Shown: positions 45,961-58,454 of the stretch, one piece after another
Layout: the number at the start of each line of letters is the position of its first letter
How positions within the stretch are numbered: the first letter of the stretch is position 1
Source: Pohlia nutans
Taxonomy: Eukaryota; Streptophyta; Bryopsida; Bryales; Mniaceae
NCBI GenBank assembly: GCA_022496805.1
Contig: CM040091.1
Location: 9,848,336-9,912,335 of the forward strand
DNA length: 64,000 bases
Reading direction: 5' to 3'
Position numbers and translations under genes: made by a program
The notes under the pieces: model-generated
What the model was told of the DNA's origin: nothing
What the model saw: only the letters and a program-made list of their open reading frames with translations
The model's database searches: none

Positions 45961-46186
45961 CTCATACGGTTTTGGCGGGTCCTGGAATTCTTTATTATAC
46001 TGGTCAGGAACGTAACAGTGATGGTACTCACCGATTGATGAAGTCCTTTTCCTTGTAGAGCTAGTGCTTAGACTCATTTATTTTATAACAGAAAAACCCT
46101 ACTGAAATGATGAGCCAAATTTAGTAAGTTTCTGATGTTGTCTCATGCTGTTAGCATGCTGTTGGTGCACTCAGGCTAACAACAGT

Positions 46187-46594
46187 CACAGGGAGACCGG
46201 GAGGCCATTACCCCCGGGGTATTTTGCACGGTGATGTACAAATACCCTCCCCCTTGACCTACTTGTTTAGAAAGTTTGGGGGGGTTAAATCTACATTGGC
46301 CTCCAGCTATTCCTAAGGGTAATGAATTGGGCAAACCAGCCCCCACACTGGACCAGAGATAAAAAAACACAAACAAAAGCTAGCCCCTGGTTTTGAACAT
46401 GGTGGGCCATTCTAAACTAACTTGGGGTCGCTGACTCCAAATATAGAATTAAAATTTCCAAAAAAAGCACCCAAACCCCCAAAATGAGAAATCCAGAAAA
46501 ATGACTGGTCCCAGTGCGGGGGTGGTTCGCCCTTCCCTAGGGGTAATGGCCTCCAGGCTACCCCTGGGGGTAATGGCCTCCCGTTCTTCCTGTG
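46187..46594. mobile_element. CACTA-like MITE with CACAGG ends (408 bp), upstream of CHS
   Basis: Ends CACAGGGAGACCGGGAGGCC / GGCCTCCCGTTCTTCCTGTG with the 3-bp duplication AGT (46184-46186, 46595-46597). The block GCCATTACCCCC and its inverse recur near both ends. Same terminal type as 42362-42613. Confidence 0.85.
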
Positions 46595-46599
46595 AGTAA

Positions 46600-47508
46600 C
46601 AATGCATGTTGCATATCATGGGTTTTTCACTACTGGTAAACCTTGTGGCATTTCACCCCTGAAATGGAGAAAAGACGGGGAACTTTTGTGCCCAAGTGTG
46701 AGTAGAATACTAGAATCACTGTTGTCACCAATTTTAATTGTGGCACCCTTCCACTGTTTATGTGGTGAAAAACAACATCGTATTTTACTAGTGTGGAATG
46801 GCTTGATATGGGTACCATTTTTACGTGTCTCAAATAGTGTGACTTATGTCTAACTCATATTATGTGTGCTAGAAATTCCGGTCTTTAACACCATGTATAT
46901 AGTTGCAGCCATGGTGCCTACAACACCCTCTAATTTTTGTAATTTTCCAATGTTTTTTTCTTACCAAAAATATATTTCTCCGAAAATTACACTATTTTTG
47001 GAAAGGTACTCATATCATGCCATCACGCTAGTGTTTGGAAGTTATGGTCAAACATTTCGGAGGCCTAATTCAAGTGAGATCACGATATGCGTCCTAATCT
47101 TTAAGTTGGTGATTTTAGATTTGTGGTAGTTCAAAGTACCTCTATCTTAAGCTAGCTTTAATTTGTAGAATGTCTTCATAGTGTGATTGTAAAGTGTAGG
47201 CTTTTCTCTAGGCTTGCTTTCAAGCGTATTGGACCAAGCCCTTTCCTGTTCTCATTAGTTCCATTTGGGTATTCCACAGCAAATATGTTCGTGCACAGAT
47301 TCTAATAATGCTGTAAAAAAAACTAAATATGAGATGTGTGAGGTGGATCATTGGGGCAGAAATTGAGGGGATGATCAAGAGAAGTTGAGGGGAGAATTTC
47401 TTTTTATTTTCGGTGCTAAATCGTTTTAAAGAGAATTACAGTGCATTTAAAATGAAATGAAAAATGCGAAAAATCCTGAATTTCCCAAGAGGAATGTCGC
47501 AATTTTAA
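46600..47508. other. Intergenic, no gene supported
   Basis: Short frames only. The composition is unremarkable. Confidence 0.45.
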
Positions 47509-47759
47509 CACACATTTCATTAAAATTGAACCATATTTTGTTAAAATTGTACTACCAGATTCCAAAACTCATGGAGAGTGTTGCCCTTCTCAATAGAGAT
47601 AGGTCCCCAATTTTTCTACACTGCTCTTATTTGTAAAATGAGAATCTTGTAAAAAAATTGGGGACCTATTTCTATTGAAAAGGGCAATATTCCCTATCAC
47701 TTTCCCGGTCTGGTAGTCCAATTTTAACCAAATGTGATTCAATTTTAATGAAATGTGTG
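47509..47759. repeat. Large foldback palindrome (about 250 bp)
   Basis: The left arm (47509 to about 47620) and right arm (about 47645-47759) are reverse complements over about 110 bp. They share ACACATTTCATTAAAATTGA, GACTACCAGA-type blocks, and ATAGGTCCCCAATTTTT near the loop. Probably a foldback or MITE-type element. Confidence 0.85.
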
Positions 47760-48604
47760 TTTTTTCATGAGTTTCATAATGGATGCATGGAACACTACAA
47801 GAAATCCTAGAATGCAAATTGTCAAAGTTGGCCAGACACTCTAGTAGAAGGAATGGGTGCATTCACGATCAAATGACCCAAGGGTGCCCAAATCTAACGA
47901 CTCTTGATGAATGCTTAAGAAATTATATCTTTAGTTTATATAGATATTGGAAAAAATAAAGGATATTTTGAGTGATTACTACGCACATTTTAATTGTTAT
48001 AAACGACTAGTTACAACCATATTTCAATAGTTTTGGATAATAATTCATAAAATAATCACCGGTTACAATTTTCGTGGGTTGTGATACTGTGAATGTACCC
48101 GAATGTAAGATTGAGCAACGTATAATTAGATAAATTTAAGGTACAACCAAATCATTGCGAGTAAGTTTATATAAGCACAGACTGTTTTGGGGTAGGTATA
48201 GAGGTGAATAGCAGTAGTCCCTGTGCTTCTAGAAGCTACTTACCGTGACAGTAGAAGAAAAAATAAATATTGATGATAAAAACAAGCGGCTAGTCGTGGA
48301 GTTTCTGCCACAGTATTTACCCAAATTTATTTTTAAAACTTCTTTTTATTTTTATTGTTCAGGCGAGAAATTCTTGGTAACTCCTCAAAAACGAAGCGTT
48401 TCAGTAGTCTCTTCCCTAGTGGAACAAAGGCAATAAACAATTGATAAAAATGATTTGTCTATAAGTTGGAATTATGGCTCATTAGAGTTATCTATAAAAT
48501 CTAGGAGGGGTAACCCCACTGCAACACTAAGTTTTTCAAGCTTCAATTAGAAATTGCAAAGATTGTCAATCACAAGGAGCCAAGTGCTTGCTTTGGGCAA
48601 ACAT

Positions 48605-48749
48605 GTGGATTGGTGTGCCCGGGGCACGTGTAGATTTCGTGATGGTAACTTGAGTGTGCATTGGAGAAGCTTCTCTAGTTATGAAAAGGTACCATGTTCG
48701 AATCTCCCTAACAACGCACTGCGTTTTGATTGATCAAAAAAAAAAAAGG
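48605..48749 (+). mobile_element. Possible SINE (tRNA-derived)
   Basis: GGTAACTTGAGTG and, 50 bp later, ATGTTCGAATCTCCC resemble the A and B boxes of a tRNA-type promoter. An A-run tail (48738-48749) follows. The left edge and target duplication are not defined. Confidence 0.35.
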
Positions 48750-48875
48750 AGGGCTTCAAAACTTGTTTTCACCGTCTTTCAAGCTAAAACACCAATTCTA
48801 CCTTGTTTTTCCTCTTGTGAAAATTCTTTCCTCAACTTTACAGATAACTCTATAAAATTACACTAATCTAGGAGT

Positions 48876-49070
48876 TTTCCAAGGAAACCAACTAAAATCC
48901 AATATTTTACAAAAGCAACCAGTTTTAGACAAGAACCCATTTGATTATTACCGATGTTTCACCCAAGTATCACAAAACTTATCCAAATTTTAACCTAAAA
49001 CTATGAGTTTCGACCAGTAAATAATTTGGTAATTTCATGATTTTACACTAACCGTCGAATCTTTCCATAC
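48876..49070 (+). repeat. Duplicated segment, partner of 38576-38965
   Basis: The uninterrupted version of the segment: AATCCAATATTTTACAAAAG runs directly into AACCAGTTTTAGACAAGAAC, without the insertion seen in the 38.6 kb copy. Confidence 0.7.
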
Positions 49071-49658
49071 ATTGTTAATGTTTTTTTATATCATTGACTG
49101 AAGTTTGCCGGGTCAAGAGCAGAATTGGGACGGTTTGGGCACCATAATGCGGCTGCAAGTCAAAATGAAACTGATGTGAGTGAAGCAACCATTATGTAGC
49201 TTTTGTGGACTAAAAGGAAAAGATGATACAACCTAAAACTGCCACTTCAACGCCTATAGGACTATTGAACCCAAACTGGATTCATTTCATTCTCTTTTCA
49301 GAAGCTTTTGGACTTTTGGTCTACTTTCACTTTTCTTTTCCCCTCCCATGACGTGCACCTGTAACTATAACTGCCATGTGTACATAATTCATAAGCTGCT
49401 GCAGTGGTTTGGGTACATACTATTTTTAGTATTTTATAGCATTGGGTTGTGTGGTACCCATATTCTATTGGAGTGTGTACATTTCGTACCGTGCGTGGAC
49501 TGGGCAGCGACGAAAATTTGTTATTTTTTCCAAAAAGTAAGGTTCCACAAGTGGGGTTTTTTTTTAATATTCTCTTTTTCATCATAAAAAATAATTTTAG
49601 TGGTTTTTTTTAGAATTGTTTTGTGCCGACCGTACCACGGTTAGTACAGGAGCAAACT

Positions 49659-49807
49659 CACTAGTAGAAATTATATCCTTTGTTTTTGTGGTTATGGTTG
49701 AAATGGCCCCTTGTGACTTAATTTATAAAAGAATTGAGTCCTAAGTCCTAAAGGAACATTTTTCAGTCACAAAAGATAAGTCATAAAGGACCAAATTCCT
49801 ACTAGTG
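49659..49807. mobile_element. CACTA-like MITE (149 bp)
   Basis: Ends CACTAGTAGAAATT / AATTCCTACTAGTG (one mismatch) with ACT/ACC flanks as a near-perfect 3-bp duplication. The terminus matches the MITE at 28081-28200. Confidence 0.75.
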
Positions 49808-49809
49808 AC

Positions 49810-52269
49810 CATGTAGTTACATTTTGCACATGGTTGGGGTTTGAATATGATATATATGAGTGAGTTATATAATTGCATAATGTCGTACACATAATCATGA
49901 CCTCAAGCTTGCCTTGATTATGAAGAACTAGTATGGCTATGTATTGTTGGTTGAGGGACTTTCTATGATTTAGCTATGTTTTTATTTTATTTTTAAGGAT
50001 AATTTATTCATAATTTAATTCAATTTATGGTGATGAAACTTCATTAAAAATCTATAACTTCTATATTGTAGATCAAAACGCAACAAAACAAATAAACTAC
50101 CTTTCTTAATGTATATATTCCAAAGAATTTTTAAAAAAACTTTGAAAAGCATACATAGTTGAACTCCTAATGTCCCATGAATCTATAATTGGTTGCTAGT
50201 GTATTTGGACAAGTTGTCGCATGTCCGATTTCAACATTTTAATATATAATTTTTTTTTTGGGAAAGTTCTTCATCTAATCTTTCCTCCAATCTTTCCAAT
50301 GGTGTAACTCATACTTCATCCATGATTTAGTTATAAAATCCAGAAAGCATTGCCTATGTTTACAATTGTTTATAGTGCACATGAGAATATTCTCAACCAA
50401 AGATAGGGACATTTTCATGCTAGGGCGTCATATTTGTTAAAAAAAGAAGAAAAAGTATACAGTATGTAAAACATTTGCCATTACTGAACCATTAATTAAT
50501 GCTATATAATAATTATGGAGAATGTTTAAAAAAAATTAAATAAAAGTTTTCATAATCTTTTGAATATTTCCATCATATTACATATTATTTTGGAGTCTTT
50601 TTGTAATGTATGTTAACTCTTTTTGCAATTTTCCCGAAATGTTCATTGTATTATATTACAGACGTTTACCTCACTGATTATTTTTTTTATAAATTTTTTA
50701 CAAATAAACCAAATCAAATTTATTAGTATATTTGTCATTTTTTCACACTTCAATTTTATACAAGGGTAAATTCATCGATGAATTTATTTCAAAAATTATG
50801 TTACTTTGAATAATAATAGCTAACAACATTTCAAACTATATATTCAAAAAGGGCAAATAACTTCTTTGAAAAAAATAAAAGATATTAGCATTCAAACATA
50901 AGTTTTCAATGAGAGGCGAGGAAATAATATTGGGGAAAAATAAATTAAAACTTTATAATCTTGCAATTTACTCCTAAAGTGATTTTCAAAACTACACAAA
51001 CATATGTCATGATGATCCTCCTTAAGATCCATTGGTCAGTTCATCATCAAAAAAAATCTTTAAAATTTTTATTTCACCTAATTTTATGTTTCTCAATTTT
51101 GGTGAGTTTAAGTGCTTAGCGACACCAAAGGCCTTTAGGAGTTAATTACAATGTAGTCATGAATTCTGACATGTACTTTTACATACAAAGAAGTGATTGT
51201 TGTTGTATTTCACAACACTATGATATTTGAGACCACACTTGTACTTGAACATAAAAAAAATCGCGTATAATTTTGTATTTCAATAGAGGAGACTTATTAT
51301 ATTAATACATAAACAATGGGCATACATATAGAGCCTAAGAGACCTTTTGGAGATATTAAAGGTCTCATCCATACTTGACATTGTAAAAACAATTGTTTTT
51401 CATGGCAACTTGTCCATTTAAGTTTTAAAGAGTATAATTTTATATAACATTTTTAATTTCATGATTTTTATCTTATTACTCAAAAAAATTAATCCAAAAA
51501 GATGTATAAAAATTTTATAAGCAATTTAATGAAAGATTGCAATTAATACAATTCTTATTATAAAATATGAAAAACTTAAAATTTTGATGAAAAAAATGAT
51601 ATTCAATTGACATGAGTTTTTTGCATTAGATGCAAAAAAACAATGAAAGGCACTCTCAATCACCTATACCCCCTTGACTACTGTAGCTTGTCTGGTATAA
51701 CTTTAAATTTAAACTTGACAAGTTTGGAATTTTTTTAGTCTGCAAGTATGCTAACATATTTTTTTGGTTATTTATTATTAATGGTAAAAAATAACCTTAA
51801 TTTTTTTTTGATGCTAAAATGAAAAATGATAATTATTTGGCTCAAATCAATAATGAAGCAGTTAATATCCTAGGATACAATCTTGAAGTCTCATGTAGAA
51901 TATTGAGTGATCTTGACATTTTGAGTTTGAAATTGCAATAAATTACATAATATTTAGTATATTTGGATATTTGTAATATGGATAAGAAATTGGGTGAAAG
52001 CACTATTGGGTGGACCAATAGTAGTATCCATTGTTGCGATTTCAGCAACATTGCAATTTAAAATGACTATAGTATAAACAAGATTGATATAATAGTTATA
52101 AAAAGTGGTATTTATCAATCACATATATATTTGGCAAACTTTGTCATTCATCATATTTATAAAAATACATTATACCATTAGCCTATTTGCAAAATATATA
52201 TAAGTTTAGTGATGTCCATTTCACTAGGTGTTCATATATGTGTAAAAAATAAGAAGACTTTCCCAACAT
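49810..52269. other. Long AT-rich intergenic stretch
   Basis: About 2.5 kb of very AT-rich sequence with no supported gene. A lone GGCCTTTAGGAGTTAA at 51130-51145 looks like the right end of another TTAA-type element whose left end I could not place. Confidence 0.5.
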
Positions 52270-53610
52270 GGCAAATGAACAACAAACTCCATCATAGATA
52301 ACGAAATGTCCAATGACTTTTGGAATAATCCAGAAATAACAGACTCACAAAAAACAAGCATACTAAAATTTAGAACCGGTCAATACATGGGTAATGCGAG
52401 AAAGCAATTAATTTTCGGCAAACAAAGATTCCCCTCAAAAACATGTCCCATCTGTAACTCACAAGATGCAGATATATGGCTACATGTACTTTTACTATGC
52501 AAACAACACCATATACACGCACTAAGAACCAAAAGACACAACAAAGCGGTATGGGAATTAAGAAAATTAATACTATCCTCAAATAAATCAAGATGCTACA
52601 CTCTCATGAATGCGGGCACATTCAACAATAATCCACAAGAAAACACAGTTCCTACATGGTTACTACCATGTATTTGTAATCAACAAAGATGTCAATGTAA
52701 TGCCAAAATTCAAACCAGATATACTATGCGTTAAAGGCCTCCTATACCAAAGTCCACCTCCTCTAAACCCCGATGATAACCTAACCATACAATTTATAGA
52801 ATTCACATACACAAACGACAGATTTTCACCAAAAACAATTGGCAGGAAAATTTTAAAATATCAACCTCTAATTAATAACATCATAGAACAAGGTTGGAAA
52901 GTAGATCCTATTATAGTCATTACAGCTGGAGCCAGAGGAACCACACACGTCCCCTCAATGAAACAACTAGAAATAAAATTCAACATTTGCGAAACCTCCA
53001 TAAAACACACATTCAAAGCAATAAATACCATTGCCATACAGTATGCTGGATTTATCCTTTTACATAAAAGACGTATAGAGAATAATCAAACAATACCAAC
53101 AGACGTAATACATTAAAAGAGGGAGGGTAGTGGTGAAAACCACTGCTAGCCACTCTTTTTAAACAACTAGCTCAACTTGTCTCAGGGGATAGGAAGGGCC
53201 GGTTGGTTGGTACAACTTTCCTGCCATGATAACTCACTAGCAGCACCAAACCATGTGTATCACACCACTGCTCAACGAGCCTAATTGGTTTCGAACCCGG
53301 ACTACACAAATGTGATACAACGCCCTTCACCAACCAACCAAAGAACTCATGAATTGGTGATAAAACCTAACACTAAACATACCTTTATACAAACTAGCAC
53401 TCAACCATCATTACTTCGCTTTTTTCCTTTGTTACTGTTACTGTTACTTTGTTTTGGTTACTATAGTGTCCATCCTCGAAAGGGGAGAGTAGTATTGTTC
53501 CAATGTCCCTTTGTCCGGTGGGCATCGGGTCATTGACATTACGAACGGACACTTTATTCACGCCGGCCCTTTCTTTAGGGTCGGTGTTTCTATCTATCTG
53601 TAAAAAATAA
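52270..53610 (+). pseudogene. 5'-truncated LINE with restriction-like endonuclease end
   Basis: The C-terminal end of a non-LTR retrotransposon protein, in two frames: 52306-52734, then continuing within 52610-53116. The first part has a zinc knuckle, CPICNSQDADIWLHVLLLCK. The second begins KFKPDILC, and about 20 residues later has IQFIEFTYTNDR followed by RKILKYQPL. A PD-x(about 20)-E-x-T/K pattern followed by K-x-x-KY is that of the PD-(D/E)XK restriction-like endonuclease found at the C-terminus of R2/NeSL/HERO-type LINEs. This is a different LINE lineage from the one at 1-1296. One extra A in an AAAA run near 52703 explains the frame change. A 3' UTR-like tail runs to about 53610. 5' truncation is typical of abortive LINE insertion. 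Confidence 0.72.
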
Positions 53611-54014
53611 ATTGATAGTTAAGTCCATTGGTTCTTTAAAAATTGAGGCAAAAAACAACTTTATATGTCAAGATATACACTCTAAAAAATAAACGACTAA
53701 AGTTTCCATACATGATAAATTCCCAAAGTTGATACTAGTATGAAACTTCTCCATTGCCATATTTGGCACTAAATCACAACAAAATTATCAAATTTTATCT
53801 TGAACACAATAATAATTGTGTTATAGGGGGATTCATAATTTTGGTTATAACATAAGATACACCCACATACCAATTTACCAAAACATTTGTATTGGCTTTG
53901 GCATTGACTTGATTGGAAAATTCTATTGAAAAGCTCCAAAAAAATGAGGAACAATATGAGAAACCCTAAACTAATATTCGGAACCACTAGCCTATAGTCG
54001 AAGGAAGTAGAGGA
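53611..54014. other. Intergenic, nothing recognised
   Basis: AT-rich with no supported gene. Confidence 0.45.
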
Positions 54015-54183
54015 TTAACCCCCAAGTGACCAAACAACCATTTCATGATCACTACCCCTTTTTTACGGGTTGCTTGGGATGTGGCATATTATAAAAAATA
54101 AACAAATACTTTCATTTAGGAAATCAAGTCTACTTTCCAATCCAATTTGAACCGTGTCAATCCAAGTTAAACTCCACTATAAG
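54015..54183 (+). mobile_element. Left-end fragment of a TTAA-type element, family E
   Basis: TTAACCCCCAAGTGACCAAA, then the family E interior up to GTTAAACTCCACTAT, where similarity stops. No right end. Confidence 0.7.
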
Positions 54184-56296
54184 GTGCGACAAATTAGACT
54201 CCCAAATTGTGTCTTTCTACAGAGAATTTGGAAGCCTTGTGCAAAGAAACTCAAATATTGCATGATATACAAGGAATATTAATTACATTGATTGCTTTAG
54301 AGTTGGGCACATTTGGTTTCCGATAAACCTTCAATATTTGAAAGTAATTATCTATACTGATTAGTATGCATAAGTGGCCCATTTGGGTTCACCCTATGTT
54401 CCTTCTATTCAACTAAAATTTGAAAATTTTAATTTTTGATTTGAAGTTTTTGGATTTAGATCTTAAATCAAAAAAACTGTTGAAATTGTAGTTGACATTG
54501 TACCTTAGAGAGTCTACAATGCAGTGCTTTTAAGTGTTAAAGTGAGGAAAGACTACTAGAAGACAAATGACTACAAATTGTGCATTCAATCATCTCTTTG
54601 CTCATTTATGGACATTTGGTTTAACAATTCAAATGAATAAATCATGATTTTAGTGTTAACTAGCATACTACTAATGTGTCTTAGAAACACAAGAATTGAA
54701 CAAGTTTGTGAGCTCGCTTGTGAGTAAAGGATTATGACTCTTCAAAGTTGGGAACGACCACAAGGATATTGGAATTGAAGGTGTAAATTGAGGTTCCTCC
54801 AAATGATATTGTTTATGGAGTATGGCATATTATATATTTTTGAAAAGCTAAAAAGAAGATTTTTGAGAACAACTAAAGGCTTGTGAGGAGTTAGAAAAAG
54901 ACCTAGAAGTTATAGCCCATCAAAATTACAGAGAAAAAAATCTACCTCCTAAAGGGTCCTAATATTTGGAAGGCCATAATTACTTCAACTTAGATTAGAG
55001 TGAGAAGTATTATAATTCAATTAAATATTAAATAAAAAAATAGACTTGCATTTAAGATTTGGATATCAAAATTAAAAGATATGGTAGTAAAAACCAAGAA
55101 GGTTGAAATTCCCTTGAAGGTACTAGTTTTGGGATTATTTAAGGTATGAAATTGGATGGTTTCATACCTTAATGTGCCTGATGTCACAAAGCCTCATGTC
55201 ACAAAGCAAGTGACCATAGGCCCTAAAATTGGAGTCGAGTACAGACAAAGTGGTGTGTCTCTCCACAAAGACCGGTCACTTGAGAAAAGAAGGATGATTT
55301 GCAAAACATGCATGTGTGTTACTACTCATTGTGCTACTAATATTAATGCCCATACCTTACAGCCCTTAGTGCTAATTATGTTTTTTTCAATGTACATGTC
55401 AAAATACCAAAGTCAAGCTTGATTGAAGTCAAATATTGTCATATGCCTGTAACAACGAAAGTTGGGTGTGAACCCACTTTCAAAGGAAGATTTGGCTGGC
55501 AGTGGTGTTAGGACCGCTCTGAGAGCAAGCTGACCAATAGAGCAATGAAGGTTCCTAGATTCAAAAAATGTTAACATTGGATCTATGAGAATTAGTCCCT
55601 AGCTTATTGCCTCTTCAGACTAATTCTTCTTCTTGATCCAATTTTGCTATCCTTGTTCCACTATTTTAGGCTTTGTTGCTTTCAAACAATCACACATTTT
55701 TACTATTCACTGCTCACATTTCAAGATTCATGTCTGACAAGAGATGCATGTCTTCACAAAAGAAGATTTTTTCTTGCCACAAGTTGTCAACACTCTACAA
55801 CGGCAACTTCATAAATTTATAGATTGTAGAATTGTATGTATTGGGACCTTTTTAGAGTATTTAAACACTTTTATTCAAATGTGACGTTGATTGCATTTGA
55901 GACTTTGAACACTTGCAAGAGATAGTTTGGAGTGTGTACTTTGAAGAGCCTCTCAATTGTAAGAAGAACATATCAATATTATTTGGGAGATACATTTCAA
56001 TTTTGCCCAATTATACATAGAGAACCATTTATTCTTCTTGAAAGTGTCTCTTATGAGTTGTCTTGCAAAATTTGAGTAAACATGTGTTGGATTTGGTATT
56101 TGAAAGCATTGAACTAGGTTTATTAGAGATTTTTGACGTTAAACTATATTGAAATAAAAGTTAGGAATATATTAGTGTCTCTTGTGTGCAACGTTTAGTT
56201 CAAGTCATGATTACACTGAATTGATATTTATTTGTTCAAATATAGATTTACTCATACAAGTGAAGCGCTCCATATCATCATGGAATTTGAAACTCC
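54184..56296. other. Intergenic, no gene supported
   Basis: AT-rich. No motif-bearing open frame and no element ends were found. Confidence 0.45.
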
Positions 56297-56870
56297 TTAA
56301 CCCCTAACCGCCCAACCATGCATATTTTGCATGATGTATAGATTTGAAGTCCGTTTTCTCATCCATTATGCACTTTTTGCAGTGCGGATTTTTTATTAAA
56401 ACTTTTATAGGAAATTAGCTTTGTGTGTGTGATTTGATTAGAAAGGGAATGATTTGTGAAAAATTTATGCCTCATTTTATGTTGTAGTGTTCTACCCAAA
56501 TTTTTGCAGATTTTAGTCTAAAAGTGTTTTTGAAAAAGTCAACTACTAAAATTAAGCAACCAAAAAATCTCCAAAAATCACTACACTTAGGATATTACAT
56601 TTCAATACATCACAACAGATTTCATTATTAAATTGTCAATATCTTATTCGTAATCATATTACAAAAGAGTATTAAATTTTGAGTTTGAAATTTAATACAC
56701 AAATATTGGTGATAGCAATCGCAAATCTAATTGTATGGATAAAATCTAAAATGCATCGTGTACAATTTTTATTCATTCATCAACTTGAAAATATCCCTTT
56801 TAGTTGAATTTTATAATGCATCTTTGAAAAGCTGCCAAATATGAAAAGGGTGAGAATGTTTAGAGGTTAA
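56297..56870 (-). mobile_element. TTAA-type MITE, family C (574 bp)
   Basis: TTAACCCCTAACCGCCCAAC at the left and GAATGTTTAGAGGTTAA at the right; an inverted copy of 30101-30677. Confidence 0.88.
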
Positions 56871-58454
56871 ACATCAATCTAAACAAGCTCTAGCACATTC
56901 AAATCCTATTGCCTTCAATCATTTGTTCAAAGTGATGAGCAACACGTGGGAGTCTTTGAAGCATCTTTGAGTGCGGCAATCTACTCAACAATTGATATAA
57001 GGTCTCTTATATTATGAGCCAAGTTGATTAGAAGAGATAATGCGGGCTATGAAGAAGATTAAAGATGTTTCAATTAGTGCTAATAGTAGTGTTCAATAAA
57101 CTATTGAAAAATAGTATTGGCATTTGTAATCTATTCACTTATTGTACTTGATATCTACTCTTCAGCATTTGCAATATAACGATTTTTTCTATATCATATT
57201 GTTCTTTATCCAAATTTCTTTACCAAACATGTTCAACTTTAGAAGAGATTGAATAAACGATATCTGTACTTTTAAATAAGCATCATCTATTGATTTAAAT
57301 TACATCTTTCCCAAGTTGATAGATACAAAAGATATTTTCAAGTCATGGAATAAACAAGTAAATCATTATGTGAAATTATAAATGTTGAAAAGATATTAAT
57401 GTTTGAAATAAATTCTATCAAGTGAAATTTATGAAATTAATTTTTTTATCAATGTCAATTAAAAAAATTCAAAATTCTTGAAACACAATGGTTCCAAATT
57501 TAAGACTATTATTCTTTTATAGAATATATTCAAATAGATAAATTCATATACTAAAATATTTTATATGTATTTTAAGAAGACACTCAAACATTAACATGTA
57601 TTTTTTTGAAACTTGAGGATAAATTTCTACATGATATGACATATATTATAAGTTAAAAAATTTAAAAGATTTCTTTATAATTTATCCAATATTATAACCA
57701 ACATAGTTCTTGTTGTGCTAAAGAAACCATTTACAATATTATAAAAACAAAATGATCTTCAATTTGATCACTTTCTTTTTTTGAAAAGAGTTTTTTTTTT
57801 TTTTTTTGAGTTAGACACAATACAATAAAAATTATAAGGTCAATCTAAATCCCAACTTTGGATCATAAAGATATGCACCATTCACCATTTTTAACAGTGA
57901 AGCTTGTCTATACAAAATATCCCTTTTGACACTAAATCAAGGCAAATTCTAATTTTATCATAGCTTATTGTACCTCTTTGCACTTATTTAAATTCTCTAA
58001 AAGACTACTTCTATAAACTAAATGAAAGTTACTCTCCATGCAACTATGCAAGCTTAAAAGATATTTGGGATTTCATCTTTTATATATATATATATATATA
58101 TTAATATGTACATGGTTATAGAATATATGACACAAAGGGTAAAAGGTCTATGTAGCCTATATAGTAGAACTATTCCCAACCTACCCTTCACCAACCTTAA
58201 ATTCAAAGTTGTTATTTTTACCTCTTTGTTTTTTCTAAAATTTGCATTACAATTGCATGCTAACCTTGAAGCCATTCAAGGGTAACACTTGCTATCGACA
58301 TCCATGTGATCTAGTTAGTACTTAGTAGAACCACGTCAATAGATTTTTTATTTACACCAACCTTAATTAGGATTGAAGTTGTTCTTTACTTTTTCTCCTT
58401 TTCAGAATGCACATCGTAGTTGACAACTTTGTAGATATTCCAAGCTATGAAACA
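56871..58454. other. AT-rich intergenic stretch
   Basis: A (TA)n microsatellite lies at 58081-58100 and a run of 18 T at about 57791. The stretch at about 58240-58500 may be the 3' side of the next gene. It contains two versions of a segment (58260-58330 and 58450-58520) sharing ACACTTGCTAT, CCATGT and CACACCAA/TTACACCAA motifs. Confidence 0.4.

Noticed and set aside
47793..47845. CACTACAAGAAATCCTAG resembling a CACTA terminus
   Set aside because: No matching inverted end or 3-bp duplication could be found nearby.
50158..51145. Possible TTAA element between TTGAACTCCTAATGTCCC and GGCCTTTAGGAGTTAA
   Set aside because: The ends agree only over about 10 bp and the left TTAA is absent; not enough to call an element.
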